From positions 393,164,561 to 393,228,560 of the forward strand of contig OX422208.1 in the NCBI GenBank assembly GCA_949130495.1: 64,000 bases of DNA. Reading direction: 5' to 3'. A program made the translations under genes and the position numbers. The notes under the pieces are model-generated. The model did not search any database. It saw only the letters and a list, made by a program, of their open reading frames with translations, and was not told the origin of the DNA. This document shows, piece by piece, positions 33,382-46,180 of the stretch (position 1 is the stretch's first letter; each line of letters begins with the position of its first letter). This DNA is from Sambucus nigra. Lineage: Eukaryota > Streptophyta > Magnoliopsida > Dipsacales > Adoxaceae.

Positions 33382-34641
33382 TAAAAATGCCCAATAACTT
33401 AGGCACGGATGGTCCGAAATTAAAAAGTCCAATTTTGAAAATTTCAAATCTAATGAATAAAACTTTAAACAGATTAACCCAACAAAAACTTGGGCACCAA
33501 TTTAAACATAGTTGTAGTGATAAACCGATTTACCCAATTTTATCTTTTTAACCTAAAACCTACATGTAGGTGATTAGAAGATAAAATAAGTAAAATAATC
33601 GCACAACACACTGATGTACGAGTAAACTCCACAGTGGGAAAAACCTCGGACAAACCATCCAAATAGATCAATGTGATAAGGTTTTACAAAAGAGAGATAA
33701 TAGACTTATGAAATGACTCGACACACTTGCAAGACTTGATACTCTCGTATATTTGAACTCTACTCCACAGTTCAATGCAAGACTCCACCAACTAAAGATA
33801 CCATAATTTGTGAGTCCACACACCCCTTAATATCCACCAATGAGGCTCAACAATCGTCTGCGGAGTTGGAAGATGAAATCCTGGCTTCTTGATCGTAACA
33901 TACCAAACCAAGGATCGAGTATTCTGCACAAAACCCTTTATCTATCTAGATGATTGAAAACAGATTATGGTTACATCAAACAAATATCTAAATGCATTAG
34001 AACAATGAAACTTGGATCATTAAACTATTTGGGTGAAACTTAGGCTTTGGAACTTTTGTATAAGGATTGAAAAACGTTTTTTTTACCAAAAGCTCTTGTA
34101 AAATCTGAAGCCATCACGCTTATAAATAGTAAAACACGAATTTTAAGGTGGCTGGTTCGTTCGAACAAAGTCATAGGGTTCATTCGAACGAAAAGCTTAT
34201 TTCGATCAAACGAAACTTACTCTCGTTCGAATGAAGTAGCAATGTTGTTCAAACGAGCTTCTAACGGGTGGGCCACTGTTAGACAAAGAGTCCCCTTTAG
34301 ATGTTCGTTTAAAGTCCATTATAACTAAGACGTTAATTCATTCCAATGAAACTGATTTCCAATGAAACTGAAACTTCAATTGAACGAAACCCTCATTTGC
34401 CTCTAACGAGGTCAAACTTTCGTCCTAACGAACTAAGCAACAAAAACTATTTTTCTCTAAAAAACATTTCAAAATTAGTTCCAAACATTTTGTTTAAAAA
34501 GATAACACCCAAAATAAATTTCCAAGTATCATAAATCAAATGCATCCATACCTGCGAGATTCGTGGAAACATAAAGACAAACTTGGAACGAAACACAACA
34601 TGAAGTGTAACAATCTTTGTAGATTTATTTCTACGTCTTCA
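33382..34641 (-). mobile_element. Element B 5' LTR (about 1,260 bp)
   Basis: On the minus strand it starts TGAAGACG (34641), like the A LTR start TGAAGACAATG, and runs to the PBS. The final CA appears mutated to TA. TTCGTTCGAACAA (34155), TTCATTCGAACGAA (34179) and TCTCGTTCGAATGA (34211) form the same U3 motif cluster. A TATA-like element is at 34120-34130. Confidence 0.6.
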
Positions 34642-35280
34642 TAAACACGTCATAGGCTTGTGAGATCATCAGTAGAAAGCCTACCAAATGAGTCAAATGT
34701 TTTGTCTAGAATGAAGTCAATTAAAAAAAAATTGACTCAACTAAATATTTCTCCTTACATATTGAAAATATGACCATGAAGTTTCAAAGTATCGCTATGT
34801 GATGCGTACGATTTTATCTCTCTTGGGGACAATTGGATAAGTTTAGGTGTTGGTTAGTAACAAATGATATGGTTTTTAATAGAAAAGGTAAAAAAATCCT
34901 TTTAGAGCAATAGGGGAATATTGAGAGGTTGGTAATTGTAATCGAAAGGAGGGTGAGAATATACGGTTGTGTTGGGTAAATTAATATTTGAGGATAAAGT
35001 GGGGGTATATAAAGAGGTTGGTAATTAGTAATCAAAGAGGGTGAGAATATGAGGAAGGGAAAAATATGAAGAGAAACACGTTCTAGATCACTTTGAAAAG
35101 TAAGAGTTTGTTCTTTATAATTGAAGGGATCTGAAGAGCAACAAATCTGGATTATGCAAATAATAGAGAAAATGAGAAATTAGAGTTAAGGGTTGAAGAT
35201 GGTTAAGCATTATTGCAAATCGTATCTGGAGCCACATGTAAAATATCAAATTGGGGACACCATATATACTCTAAACTCAC
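34642..35280. other. No gene seen; probable upstream part of the element C 5' LTR
   Basis: AT-rich. A unit of about 45 bp (GGTTGGTAATTGTAATC and neighbours, 34916-34962) recurs at 35009-35053. No protein signal. Confidence 0.4.
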
Positions 35281-35668
35281 ATTTAGGACTTTAAGAGGTG
35301 TTTGATTAATTGTCCAAATGAGTTTCAACCTTTGAAAGTGTTCTTTTTTCATGTAGCGGTTTTTGTTGAGTAGTCCATGGTGGGGAAAATGATTTTCAAT
35401 TTATAGTTTCTTTCTTCTTATGTAATTTAGTTCAAATACTTACCTAGTGTTAATTGTTATATAAAATATTTCAAACCAAAAAATATTTTTATAACTTTAG
35501 TCAAGAAGTAATAAATCGATTGAATTCTAAGAACGTTTTCTGCGGATTCGATCCTCGGACTAGATATTATACTCCCATGGAGTTTAGCTACTGTTTCGAT
35601 TTTTCCTTTAAGCAGTAAACCAAACAACGAAAATGTACTTACACAACCACTTGATTGTTCCTCTATTA
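35281..35668 (+). mobile_element. Element C 5' LTR, 3' portion
   Basis: AATTGTCCAAATGAGTTTCA with the following 350 bases matches 38565-38922 (second LTR) and, less well, 41740-42030 (element D LTR). Shared blocks include AATCGATTGAATTCTAA and the CCATRGAGTKTAG block. The LTR is followed by a PBS-like site. Confidence 0.65.
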
Positions 35669-35671
35669 AAA

Positions 35672-35689
35672 TGGCCTTGTTGTTGGGGA
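35672..35689 (+). other. Element C primer-binding site (degenerate)
   Basis: TGGCCTTGTTGTTGGGGA stands where element D has TGGCACCGTTCCCGGGGA, the form used by Tat/Athila-type gypsy elements. Confidence 0.55.
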
Positions 35690-35819
35690 ACAATGTTTGT
35701 TCAATTTAGTATTTTGTATATACTTTTATATTATTATTTTTTGTTTTAACTTCTATCATACACTTGAACTTTTGACTCTAAGAGACTTCAAAAAATAGGT
35801 GCGGGCAAAGTGTTTGGTG

Positions 35820-37000
35820 AATATTCGACTTTGGGCTTTTTTTGCTAAGAATGTCTTACTCTAGTGTTTTACACAATTTTAATGGTAATAGTAATTGTTC
35901 TCAAATTTATCATAAGGATAACTATCAAAGGCCCCCAAAACTAATGTATTTTGGTGAATATTTGCAAAAGGAGAAAAATAAAAAAATTCTGAAATGACTT
36001 TAGGTGAGTGTTTACAAAATGCCATTAAAAGATTATAGGAGAACTAAAGAAAGTGACTTTTCTGCTAACAGGATGCAAAAGTTTTACGATAAGGATGTTA
36101 AAAATTATTATGGCTATAGTTCTCCTAACTATTGTAATAATAACTTTCAAAATTCTTATAATGAAATTTTTATAACGAGTTATAATAACAATTTTCAATT
36201 TTTTGTTTTGGTGAATCTTTCGTACAATCAAATTCATTTCGTGCGTGCATAAAAATTCAAAAAATGAAAATTTTAACAACTATTATCGAGAGAAAAATCA
36301 TTGTTGGAAAAAAGAATTGGATGTATTATTTGAATCCAATGATGGTTTTTCTTTTGAAACTTTTGAAAATGCATAATTTTTTTAACCAAATGGGGAATAT
36401 GATGATTTTGATCAAAGGAGTACCACTATGGAACAAACCATTCTTATTTTGACCCACATCGTAAAAGAGGTGGAGAATGGAGATGATATTAAAATTGAAT
36501 CACTTTGCAATGAAATTATTTCTTATTTGAAAAAGAAAGATGAGGCGGAGACTTGTGTTTCACCTAAAAAATTATTTGAAGATCAATTCATTCAATGTGA
36601 TTATTTATCCTTTGAAATTAAACCCGTGCTTGATAGTGATAAATTTATGGACGTTGAATTACATCCCTCGCCCTTTTTACAGTTGTCGAACCATTAGAAG
36701 TACTGCAAGAATAGAATGAAAGTTTTGAGGACTTTGACCCGATTCTTCTTAAGGAATGATTTTTTGAAATGATTTCCATGATGGGTTTTTACTTTATATG
36801 TCTCCTTCATCCCATTCCATTTGCAAAACTTAGGGGAGAAATATTTGACTTTCTTGGGTCCCATTTGTACTTGTCCCCTCATTAACTCAAACCCCCTATC
36901 ATGAGATAAAATATTTTCATTAGTAATGGTTCCTTCCCTCCGCCCAAAACATGTCCACCATTACATAAATGAAACTCCTATATTCGAGAGACAAGAAATC
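35820..37000 (+). pseudogene. Element C internal ORF of unknown function
   Basis: Decayed frame shared with element D (42222-43000). Readable blocks: a short Tyr/Asn-rich N-terminal part (36004-36250), then a part with NHCWKKELDVLFESND-like text (out of frame here near 36300), then 36428-36697 with ETCVSPKKLFEDQFIQCDYL. The last block near 36775-36960 encodes text ending LGSHLYLS in C and matches 42830-42960 in D. No domain is recognised and it is not gag, RT or integrase by eye. The same frame in two elements suggests it was once translated. Confidence 0.45.
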
Positions 37001-37355
37001 AGATGAGGCCCCTCTACTAATCCTCAATCTAAACATGTTTTATAGGTGGAACCTTAAAATTTAAACTTCTAGTGTGTACCTAGATTTGAAGTATTTTTAG
37101 TCTTACATAATAGATTTTTTTTATTTTTATTTTTATTTCTAGTGTTATGGACTTGTGTTATTTCGTAATGACTCAATGTTGGGTAACATCTCTCTCTCCC
37201 TATTATCAAAGTATGTCCTTAATTCATTCAGGTCCATGCAACATTTAAGTTAGGGGTGTGGGATATGATTCTAATTTATTTATGAGTCTTATTGATTCGA
37301 TTCATGTTGTTCCCAAGCATGATTTTGTTGTAAAAAAATTAAAAAAAAATCATTT
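37001..37355 (+). other. Element C 3' untranslated region with purine-rich tract
   Basis: Contains AAGTTAGGGGTGTGGGA (37246-37262), a purine-rich tract of the kind found before the 3' LTR of gypsy elements. No gene. Confidence 0.4.
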
Positions 37356-38922
37356 TTTGCCTTTTTCTCACTTTAACGGGCCTTTTGCCCATTTATTTTT
37401 AATGATTTTAAATAGTTATCTGACTATGTTGCATTAACGGTGATGCATGTTTAGAGATTTTTCTTGATTCTTAACCTTAAGTTGTCATACTATCTTCCTT
37501 ATGAAAAACTAATAAATCTTGAATATTCAAGCACATTGCACACATACTTGTTTATATTTCGCTTAAATCAATTATAAATTATTAAACATACACGCATGGT
37601 GAAAAATATTTACCTTGTGAGATTTTGATCCCATTCTTCCTTGTGAGTGCGCATATATCAACTCTTTTATCTTTTAAAAATCATATCCTTGTCGTTAGTG
37701 ATATCATTATTCTTATTTTGATCATTCATTTTATCATATCATTATGAAATTCAAACTTTAGGATGTTTTTTAATATTGTTGTGATCGAAGAATTATGTGA
37801 ATCCTTGGACATGATCATATACCATATTTGTTATCTAACCCATATTGACCTTGACCTTTATATTGTGGCGACGTTTTCATGAGGAAATTATGTTGTTTCT
37901 CGTACCGATGCATGAAAATAGTCTTACGATGAAAACATGCTTTCCCATAATAGATCAATTAACGAAATCTATAGATCGATCGGTGCCTTAAAAATTACAT
38001 TTTTTTAAGTTTTAAAATACATTTTTGGATTGGTAATTAAGGGGTTTTGGTTCTTTTCATAATGGTAGTTCATTATATGTTAGTTTTAGGTAATATTTGG
38101 TTTTTGTCTTGTTAAGAGCTCACCTCTCTCCATCTCACCTAGGGTTTTCTTACATTGAATATAGTTTCAATCTATTAATCTCTCATAATCCATTTTTTGT
38201 GTTAATTTTTAAAGATTTGTAACCTAGTTTCCATTTAATTCAAAACAACTTGTTTATGTGATTTATCACTTGCTCTCTCTCTGTTACTTTTCATACTTAA
38301 GTTTAAAATGCTTTGTAGCTAATTAAATTCGATTGGGATTTCTAAACTCACCGGTTTATTTGGTTGCTTTACGATGGTTTGATAATTTAAGGAAGTTTTG
38401 TTAGGTTGTTTGTTTGTGGAATTTCACCTTAGAACCTTAATAGATGATATATGTATCTTTCATATTTGGAACCTTTTTAGGTTAATTTCAATCATATTGT
38501 TGACACTAAACTCGAATTTAGGATTTTATGAAGATTTAGGGAGTGCCACTATGGGTATTCCATTAATTGTCCAAATGAATTTCAACCGTTGAAAGTGTTC
38601 TTGTTCAACCATTTATGCTGAGTAGTCCATGGTTGGAGAAAAGATTCTCAATCAATATTTTCTTTCTTGTTAACTAATTCAGTTTAAATATATGCCTAAT
38701 TTTAATTGTAGTATACCAAATTTATAACCAAAAATAATCTTTTACAACTTTATTTAAGAATTAATAAATCGATTGAATTCTAAACACGTTCTCTATGGAT
38801 TTCATACCCGAACTAGCTGTTATATTCCCATAGAGTGTAGTTAAAGTTTAGGTTTATGAATTAAGGTAGTAAACCAAAAAATGACAGTGGCTTTACATGA
38901 TCACCCCGTTTTCTCTGAATCA
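37356..38922 (+). mobile_element. Element C 3' LTR (left edge approximate)
   Basis: The right part (38551-38922, ending TCTGAATCA) pairs with the 5' LTR end at 35281-35668. The left edge is set by weak similarity to the start of the element D LTR and could instead be near 37263. Confidence 0.5.
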
Positions 38923-40534
38923 ACTTATCTTAATAATAGACTAAGTTATGTAGTAGTGTATCAGGGGGATCCACTTTTGTATTTCTCTGGTGAGACGTCC
39001 CACACATGAAACTTACTTAGCATGCGGAGTTGAGAGATAGTTAGGAAATAAGATTTTTGGTTAATTAATTTTTGTGTTACTTATGTAGATAAAGTGATAT
39101 GTGGAGTCTTAGGTCAATGGATATTAATGACCGACAAAGATAAGTAGTAGTGTATCGAATGGGCTCCTTGTTTGGATTTTTCATATGAGGTATCCCACGC
39201 ACATAAGTTAGTAAGGGTCAAGAGTTGAAGATGGTTGGTAACTTGACTATTAGTTTAGTTGATGTTGTACTTAGGTGGTTAGATAGAGTTAGTATAGTAA
39301 TGTATGGATTAAGTATGGTTAGCTAGAACTATATCAAGTTACATAAGAGGTGAGACTCATTCTTGTATAAGTGACAAAGGGTAACAACATGTGGCGTACA
39401 TGGTTTGAATATAATACTATTAAGCAATATAATGTTTCTTGCAACATTAGGGAACTAAATTAAATCTATTAAACTCCCCCCTAGATATTATTATCTTTCT
39501 ATAAGATAAGTAGGATGAAGAAGTTAGAGATGGACTCAATAGTGATAGTTCCAGTTATTAAAGATACAGTTCACCATCCTTATCAATTAGGTTATTTATT
39601 ATGTTGTAATTTATTATTATTGTTATTATTATTTCGTGGATGATTTTTACTTACTCTAATTTTTATTTATCATCGATCCTGAGAATGATTTTAATTTAAT
39701 AGCATGGCCTATATTTGGCGTTTCAGTCTGATCAATGCACGTGCACAATAGGGGGTGTCAAAGATTCTAAAAAAAATATGAAACATAAAGTATATATGTA
39801 ATCAAATCAAGAAGAGTTGAATAAGGTTGATTCAAGATTAAAGAATGTGTTATAATACACACAACTATCATATAACTGATTAAAAAGAATATATCTAAAT
39901 ATTTAGTAGCAAAATTAATTCAAAAGCATCAAATTTCATCTTCCTAAATAAAGCTCGGGAATTACACAATCTAAAGCAAAAAACAATCAAATCTCTAAGA
40001 ATTAAGATGGAAATAACTAAAATGATATGAGATCTTGAATCTTGAGTTTAGATATTTCATAAAAATATTTTTTCGAACCTAATTATCATATAAATCACAT
40101 AATTTGATAAATTAAATTGCTAATTTTTTTTTATATTTCATGTATAGGAAAATATTTGGAGCACATGTAATGTAATTAGTAATATCTATGAAACAATCAT
40201 GTGTATATTTCAAATGGGAGAGCGTTAATAACTAAAGATATTTGTGTGAGAGAGAATGGGATTTCAGTGACCGGTTTGGACGGTTGGATATTAGGTATTA
40301 AAACCTAAGGGTGATAGATGAAATCAATACCCTCCGAGTTTAACTCTGGTTTTATTCTAAAAAACCATAATTTATGACATTTAATATTTCTTAATAAAGG
40401 ATTGTCAAAGCTCATTTGAGATATGAATCATGTTTGTAGAAATGACATATTTGTCAATAAATATAATGTAAATATTACTTAATTATACTCATTAGGAATT
40501 CTGGTGGGTTCTGTATGTGATTCATCATAATTAT
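38923..40534. other. No gene seen; contains a diverged 200-bp duplication
   Basis: GTAGTAGTGTATC with the next 90 bases at 38950-39055 recurs at 39145-39240, with shared blocks CCCACRCACAT and AGAGTTGARRATRGTTGG. The rest is AT-rich without a frame. Confidence 0.45.
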
Positions 40535-42030
40535 TGTATTTTTCACCCTTTATACTTATGCATTTTAGCCCCCTCGGGTACCTTAATTCATATATTTATG
40601 CATGTTGATTAGAAAAACTTTGTTTTATATGTTAACGTGCTATATGAAGTATAATTGAGCTTTTGCAGGTATTTTGGTGCTTAATGTGAAGTTTGGTCAC
40701 TTTTCGAAAAAGTGTCGTTGAATATTGCAGCTTCGGGGGCATTATAGTAATTTCAGCATTCGAATTTTTATCCTGAACTCTTCACAGAAGTTGAATACCT
40801 TTGATTTCTCTTCACGTGTCCGCTGATGGTGCATGAATCCGAGTTGTATCGAAGGAGTGATGGAATTTTTAGGATGGTTTTGACTTCAAAAGCACACTCA
40901 AGGGCACGTTCAAGGGCATTTAATCATTTCATCATTTAGTTTTCTGGTAGCCCTCTGATTTATCTTGGCATAGACTCTGGCCATGCCTAATTCCGAGTAA
41001 TAACGAAGAAGTTACAGCATTTTCCGTAAAGTTGGACAAAGTTGAGAATGACAGACCTGTAGTGGTGAATCGATTCCCAGAAGCTACTTTTTTTCTTCCC
41101 CTGCTTTCGAATCGATTCGGTCCCCTATTTTTCTAACTTTTTTATTTACTAGTTTTCCTTTAAGGTTTGTATATATAAACATTTCATCTAATTTCGATGA
41201 AAAATATCTTTCATTATCTTAGATTTGAGAGTTTGTATTTGGGAGCTTTTGCGCTTCTCCCCACTTTGGGTGTATACCCATTTATGTAAGTTTACTATTA
41301 ACTGTCTTCTTAACTTGCTTAACTTAATTTCCATTGTTCTCTTTCATTTACATGCATAGATAACTTTTTTTCATTAATTAATTTGTTTTGTAATTTAGTT
41401 AATTTTTGTTTTATTAGTTTATTCATGCCTAGTGAGTAATTTATCGGGTTGGGATTGCATTTCCGTCATTAATGGGCGTTGAGCTCCGAAAGTAAGATTT
41501 TGTGTAAAATTGTGTTTATTAAAACCTCTCGTATTAAAGTCGGATTGTTATGCGTTTAACTTTCTTTTTCATGCAACGTTAGTGTTTATAGCGATAATCC
41601 AAATTTAATCCACGTGTGACCATTTTTTATTAAATATTTTATCTCACAACTTTGGGTTACATTGCTTCTTAGGTGATGTTTCTTAATTGAAATGCTCGGT
41701 TAAATAGCTTTTGAACCAAAATTCTAACTATGCATTGTTTATCCCATGGAGGGGATGTGGTTCCAACTCTCATTTGATTAGTTATAGTATAGTTTTAACT
41801 TCTCATTTTTCCCTTTTCTTTAAAACCAACCAATCACCTTTTGCATTTATATTCTCAAAGTACTAAATCGATTACAATCTATTGACACTCCCTGTGGATT
41901 TCTTATGATACCCGACTTACCGCTATACTCCATTGTCGAGTGTAGTTGTAGTTTAGGCTTTTTGCATTAAGGCGGCGAGCCGAAAACAACGAAAGTGTTC
42001 TCACATGAGCACAAGGTTCTTTTTCGATCA
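40535..42030 (+). mobile_element. Element D 5' LTR (about 1.5 kb)
   Basis: Starts TGTATTTTTCACCC and ends TTTCGATCA four bases before a clear PBS. The last 300 bp match the element C LTR ends. The start is inferred from the TG and the Tat/Athila-like LTR opening (ATTTTAGCCCCC). Confidence 0.6.
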
Positions 42031-42033
42031 AAA

Positions 42034-42051
42034 TGGCACCGTTCCCGGGGA
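42034..42051 (+). other. Element D primer-binding site
   Basis: TGGCACCGTTCCCGGGGA, close to the TGGCGCCGTTGCCGGGGA form of Tat/Athila gypsy elements. Confidence 0.75.
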
Positions 42052-42221
42052 GTGATTTGTTTTAGTTTTTAATTGTTTTATCATTTAGTAGTATTTTTTC
42101 TTTTGTATTTGAATTCTTTGTTTTAACCCTTTTCGCAGGATAACACATTTGAGCGATAAGAAACATTGATTCTTGGTTGCGCACCTAGTTGGATTCTCCA
42201 TCTACGAACAATTAGGTAACC

Positions 42222-43009
42222 ATGTCCTATTTATATAGCTTTTTCGGTTATTCTAATGATTCTTACTTTGAGGATAGTTTTCAAGTTTTCTATTTTCAAG
42301 AATTTCTTGAAAATGAAAGGCTTGAAAACATTTATCGTTATGAAAATCGTTGTTGGGAGCTTGAGTTGGATGCATTATTCGAATCCAACGACGTTTTTAT
42401 TTTGATACTTATGATTTTGAACAAGGGTTTCAACCAAATGAGGAATCCGAGGTTCTTGAGCCGAGAAAGCCTACTTTGGAAGAAACCTTTCTTCTTTTCA
42501 CCCAAGGATTGGATAACCTTATTGGTACTGGATTGAGACTTGAAGCACTTTGAAATGAAATGGATTCTTCTGTGGTAATCAACGAGGTGGTGGAAACTTG
42601 TGTTTCACCCCAACTTTTTATGGAGCATTTCATTGAAAATGAGTCTTTATCCCCGAAATTCAATCTCTTTTCAATGATGAGTTGATTGGTATTTAATTTA
42701 GTTCTTTACCATATACATTTTTTGTCATCGAACCATTAGAGGTACCGATTGATTCTATGAGTCGGTAGATATTATTGTAGCTTCTACACCTTTTGCCGAC
42801 GAGGACTCTTTGCCGAAATAATTTTCAAAGATGGATTTTACCCCCATGTGTGCACCATTTCCCATTCTACTTGAAAAACCTTTGGGAGGTGAATTTACTT
42901 TTCTTGGATCCCAGGTGTACCTCTCCTCCTTGTTATCCAAATCCCCCATCGTCTTTCAGAAATTTATAATTGACAATGGTTCACTTGTAAATTCCAAATG
43001 GGAATTCTC
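42222..43009 (+). pseudogene. Element D internal ORF of unknown function
   Basis: Starts MSYLYSFFGYSNDSYFEDSF (42222) and continues ENRCWELELDALFESND. A frame change near 42395 leads into FEQGFQPNEESEVLEPRKPT and EETFLLFTQGLDNLIG, then VVETCVSPQLFMEHFIE. The last block ends with a LGSQVYLS-like text. Blocks and order match element C. Acidic and aromatic-rich, no domain recognised. The element is truncated at about 43009 by the E-family LTR. Confidence 0.5.
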
Positions 43010-43640
43010 TTCACAATTTCTCACATTAAAACACCATTTTCTACACGCACACATAAGAAAAGTCCCTGGTTGGATTTATGGGTTAAACCCCACCCTATGT
43101 TATTTTTGTAATACGTGGATCTTGATGCCCCTTGGGCTACATAGGCATCTCGCGTAAATCCCTAGACTCGAGTACTCCCTTATGCACATTTGTTACCTTA
43201 TTTTTATCCTATATATATTGTATGCTTTGTTGCTTGTGTCTTGTTCGATATATGCATTCGTTCTTCTATAATGACTTGTGAATTGGAAAACACTTACATC
43301 ATACTTTGAATTACTATTTTGGGAACACTGCTAAGGATGACCTCACTCCGGCTTTGTCCATGACATGACTTGAGTGATTCCATTCTCCATTTATATTATG
43401 CACATAAGCACGCACTTCATGGAGTTTAACAGGAGAAGATTAACACATGCCCATGAGAGACCGAAAGGGCCATGTGGGTGCCTAATACCTTCCCATTCAC
43501 TAACTTAGTCCCTGGACCCTTAAAATACGTGGTTTCGCAAGCATCAATATTGTCCTTGATGCCGTTCTCTTGAGGTGACAATATTTTTTTGCCTGTTTTG
43601 GTCAAAATAGGTTGGCGACTCTATCTTTACATATAGCCCC
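43010..43640 (-). mobile_element. E-family LTR fragment, reverse orientation
   Basis: The complement of this piece matches the beginning of the E 3' LTR (52640-53290): GGTTGGCGACTC (TGGAGTCGCCAACC in LTR sense), CCATGAGAGACCG, GGATGACCTCACTC and GGCATCTCG blocks. It follows element D sequence abruptly. Confidence 0.65.
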
Positions 43641-45252
43641 ACATCGAAAACATCCAAATTCCTTGAGAAATGGCGCAATCCCCATGCATAAGCCGTAACG
43701 GACGAAAATGGGTGAAGAGGACCCTCCTAGGAGACCTTGACCCCCCTCGGGATGGACACAGTCGTGACTCTGCTGCAGACGTTTTAAGAAGTCTAAGCTC
43801 TATTTTCTACATGGGTGTTATTCTTTTCTTCATGTGTGTGTATGCACCTGCCGGTATATTACCTTTTCTCCTTTATTTACCTTTTTATATATCTCTCTCA
43901 TGTATATATCACTTTCCACTCACTTATACACTTAACACACTTGTATACACCCTCCATATATAATTCACACACTTACACTTTGCTTCACACACCACTTAGA
44001 ATATCCATGTTTGAGCTTCACTAGCACACACCCGGTATTGTATATATCTCCTTGCCCAATTACACATATCACACACAACTTGTAGTTGATCCATGTATCG
44101 GCTCACTACCACACACACTCACTTGTATATATTCCCATGTCACTTACTCACTCACATGTATCGATGTGTAATATAATCTCTATGTTAGATTTACTTTTCA
44201 TAACACTTGTATATGCTCCCTCATTAAGTGTATTACTCCCTTTACTCATCATGCAAAAAAAATAGATAAAAAATTTCCTCTCTCCATAGTATGTTGATTA
44301 ATAGTCACGCATTTTGAACACTACATCACCAAGAGCATGGCAATATTGACCAGAATTTTTTCCCCTACTAGGGGTCACTTTGTGATGGGCGCTGGTCCTG
44401 CGGATTGCAGTTAGCCTAAGTAATATGACTCTCACCTTTCATTTCTCTCGTACCTTCGACGTATATCGAACGGTTCTCCCCACATCGTACCGCTTGATTG
44501 AACTCACGATAGGAGGTATATTGTAGGGAACTCATACACCTACGTCGATTATATTGAATTCCCTTTCACACGTACTTTCCCCATGAGGTATATAGTGAGG
44601 CAATTCACGTACACTCATGTATAACAAATGTCTTGTCCATACGTACTGATGAATGATTTGCCCTTATAGGTAAGAGGTATATCATGGAAGTCTTGCCAAA
44701 TGGGGGGAACCCTTCCACTTACCCAATAATTTCATAAACCTCGTATAGGTGTCAAACCTAGAGAACTCATATTTAGTTTGCTGGTTACCATGCGAAAATC
44801 TAGCAAAATTCCCGGGCGGCGCACCGCCCGAATTTTCATGCTATTTCACTATTTTTCCAAAATAGGACCCCATCTGTGAGCCTGGAAACAAGTCCAATTG
44901 TGTTTTACATATTTTCAAACCCTATTTTCCCACTTCAAATTCTGATCGACATTTTTTTTTCATTTAGGCAAACCTAATTCAAGTGAGATCCTAATAACAA
45001 CAATAATAATAACAAATATTTCTTTCAAAAATTAAAAATACCAAAAAACTTTGTTCTCCTCCTTTTGAAATATTAAAAAAATTTCCCCCTATTTCAAAAA
45101 TAAATTCGAACCATTTTCCCTTTCGGGTCAATCACATATGCGATTTTGACCTGGCTTCTTATTGGCTTCAGTCCTCCATCAAACCGCCCTGAAGCTCCGC
45201 CAGTTCTTCTACTACTTCATCCGATTTTAGGATTTACCTTCTTCAGCTCTTC
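43641..45252. other. CA/CT-rich non-coding region upstream of E gag
   Basis: Contains a 300-bp stretch rich in CACTTGTATA and CACACACT (43900-44220) and no protein signal. It would be part of the 5' untranslated region of E, but no matching 5' LTR or PBS could be placed. Confidence 0.5.
44805..44836. repeat. GC-rich hairpin
   Basis: AAAATT(CC)CGGGCGG and CCGCCCGAATTTT flank a CGCA loop, with a 2-base bulge in the left arm. It stands out in AT-rich surroundings. Confidence 0.75.
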
Positions 45253-46180
45253 ATGGAGAACACTGACAAAGCAAAGAATGTGCACCCCGATCTGACAACC
45301 CTCTTAGCCCTACTTAGTGCCAAGATTGATATCCTTTAAATCGAGGTCCAAAAAATAAAACGTCACCGAGTCCAGATTATTAATGAACCCGAGGTTATCT
45401 TTTCTCGTGACATGGGTCCATCTGCTTCCATGCCTTTCTGTTTCATAGAAGATTACAATTATGTTTTATTTGCCCCACCTACCAATAGGACGCCATTAGC
45501 ACAACTACATATTTTGAACCTTGCCCAACTAGGGGTGAACCTGACAGTACCTGTGGATCATAACGGGGAGGAACTAAACAAGGGCAAGGAAGACCTTAAG
45601 ATTTTGTCAAAGAAGTTCGACCAAGTCAAGATATTCACAAAATACATAGATTACATCCATATGTCTCCCTATGCCAAAGCCAGACTGTCAAAGAAGTTCA
45701 AGATGCTAGACATCGAAAAGTTTGAGGGAAGTGGACCCCCAATTATTAACCTTCAAAGCTATCACCAAGCCATGAACCTCCTAGACGCATCTGAAGAAAT
45801 AATGGGTTGATGTTTTATAAGACCTTGAAAGAAAGTTCCCTCCATTGGTTTTTGTCCCTCAAAGAATCTAGAATTCGTAGTTAGAAGGATGTCACCTGAG
45901 AATTCATGTCTCAGTACAAATACAATGAGGAGCAAGAGGTTACGTTCCAAGATCTAGAGATTTTTAAGTAAAACCCTAAGGAACCAGTCAGTAGCTTCAT
46001 TGTAAGGTGGAGACAGAAAGCTTCTACCATGACCAACTGACCCTTCAAGGAGGAACAAGTCAGTATCATGAAGAACTTCTTGCCTCATATTCGAGCATCT
46101 GTGGGAGGATTGTATTACCCACACTTTAGAGCCCTTCGATTTGCTGATGTAGAAATTGAGGAAGGAGTTACTAAAGTTTA
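45253..46180 (+). pseudogene. Element E gag
   Basis: ATG at 45253 gives MENTDKAKNVHPDLTTLLAL, then a stop near 45339. The open piece 45412-45810 contains an N-terminal gag part (YVLFAPPTNRTPLAQLHIL, FEGSGPP). From 45830 the Retrotrans_gag core follows: QYKYNEEQEVTFQDLEIFK, then SSFIVRWRQKASTMTN, then FLPHIRASVGGLYYPHFRAL. Stops punctuate it. The protein would form the virus-like particle in the cytoplasm. Confidence 0.8.

Larger units (their letters stand above)
31323..34641 (-). mobile_element. Element B: inverted relative of element A, 3' end missing
   Basis: Minus strand: 5' LTR 34641-33382, PBS, coiled-coil gag region, non-coding 3' part that breaks off at 31323. Internal blocks match element A in the same order but on the opposite strand, forming a large inverted repeat around the LTR 30059-31290. 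Like A it has no pol genes. Confidence 0.7.

Noticed and set aside
43655..43690. TGGCGCAATCCCCATGC as PBS of element E
   Set aside because: It shares only the first six bases with the known gypsy PBS form and is not beside a direct-orientation LTR end.
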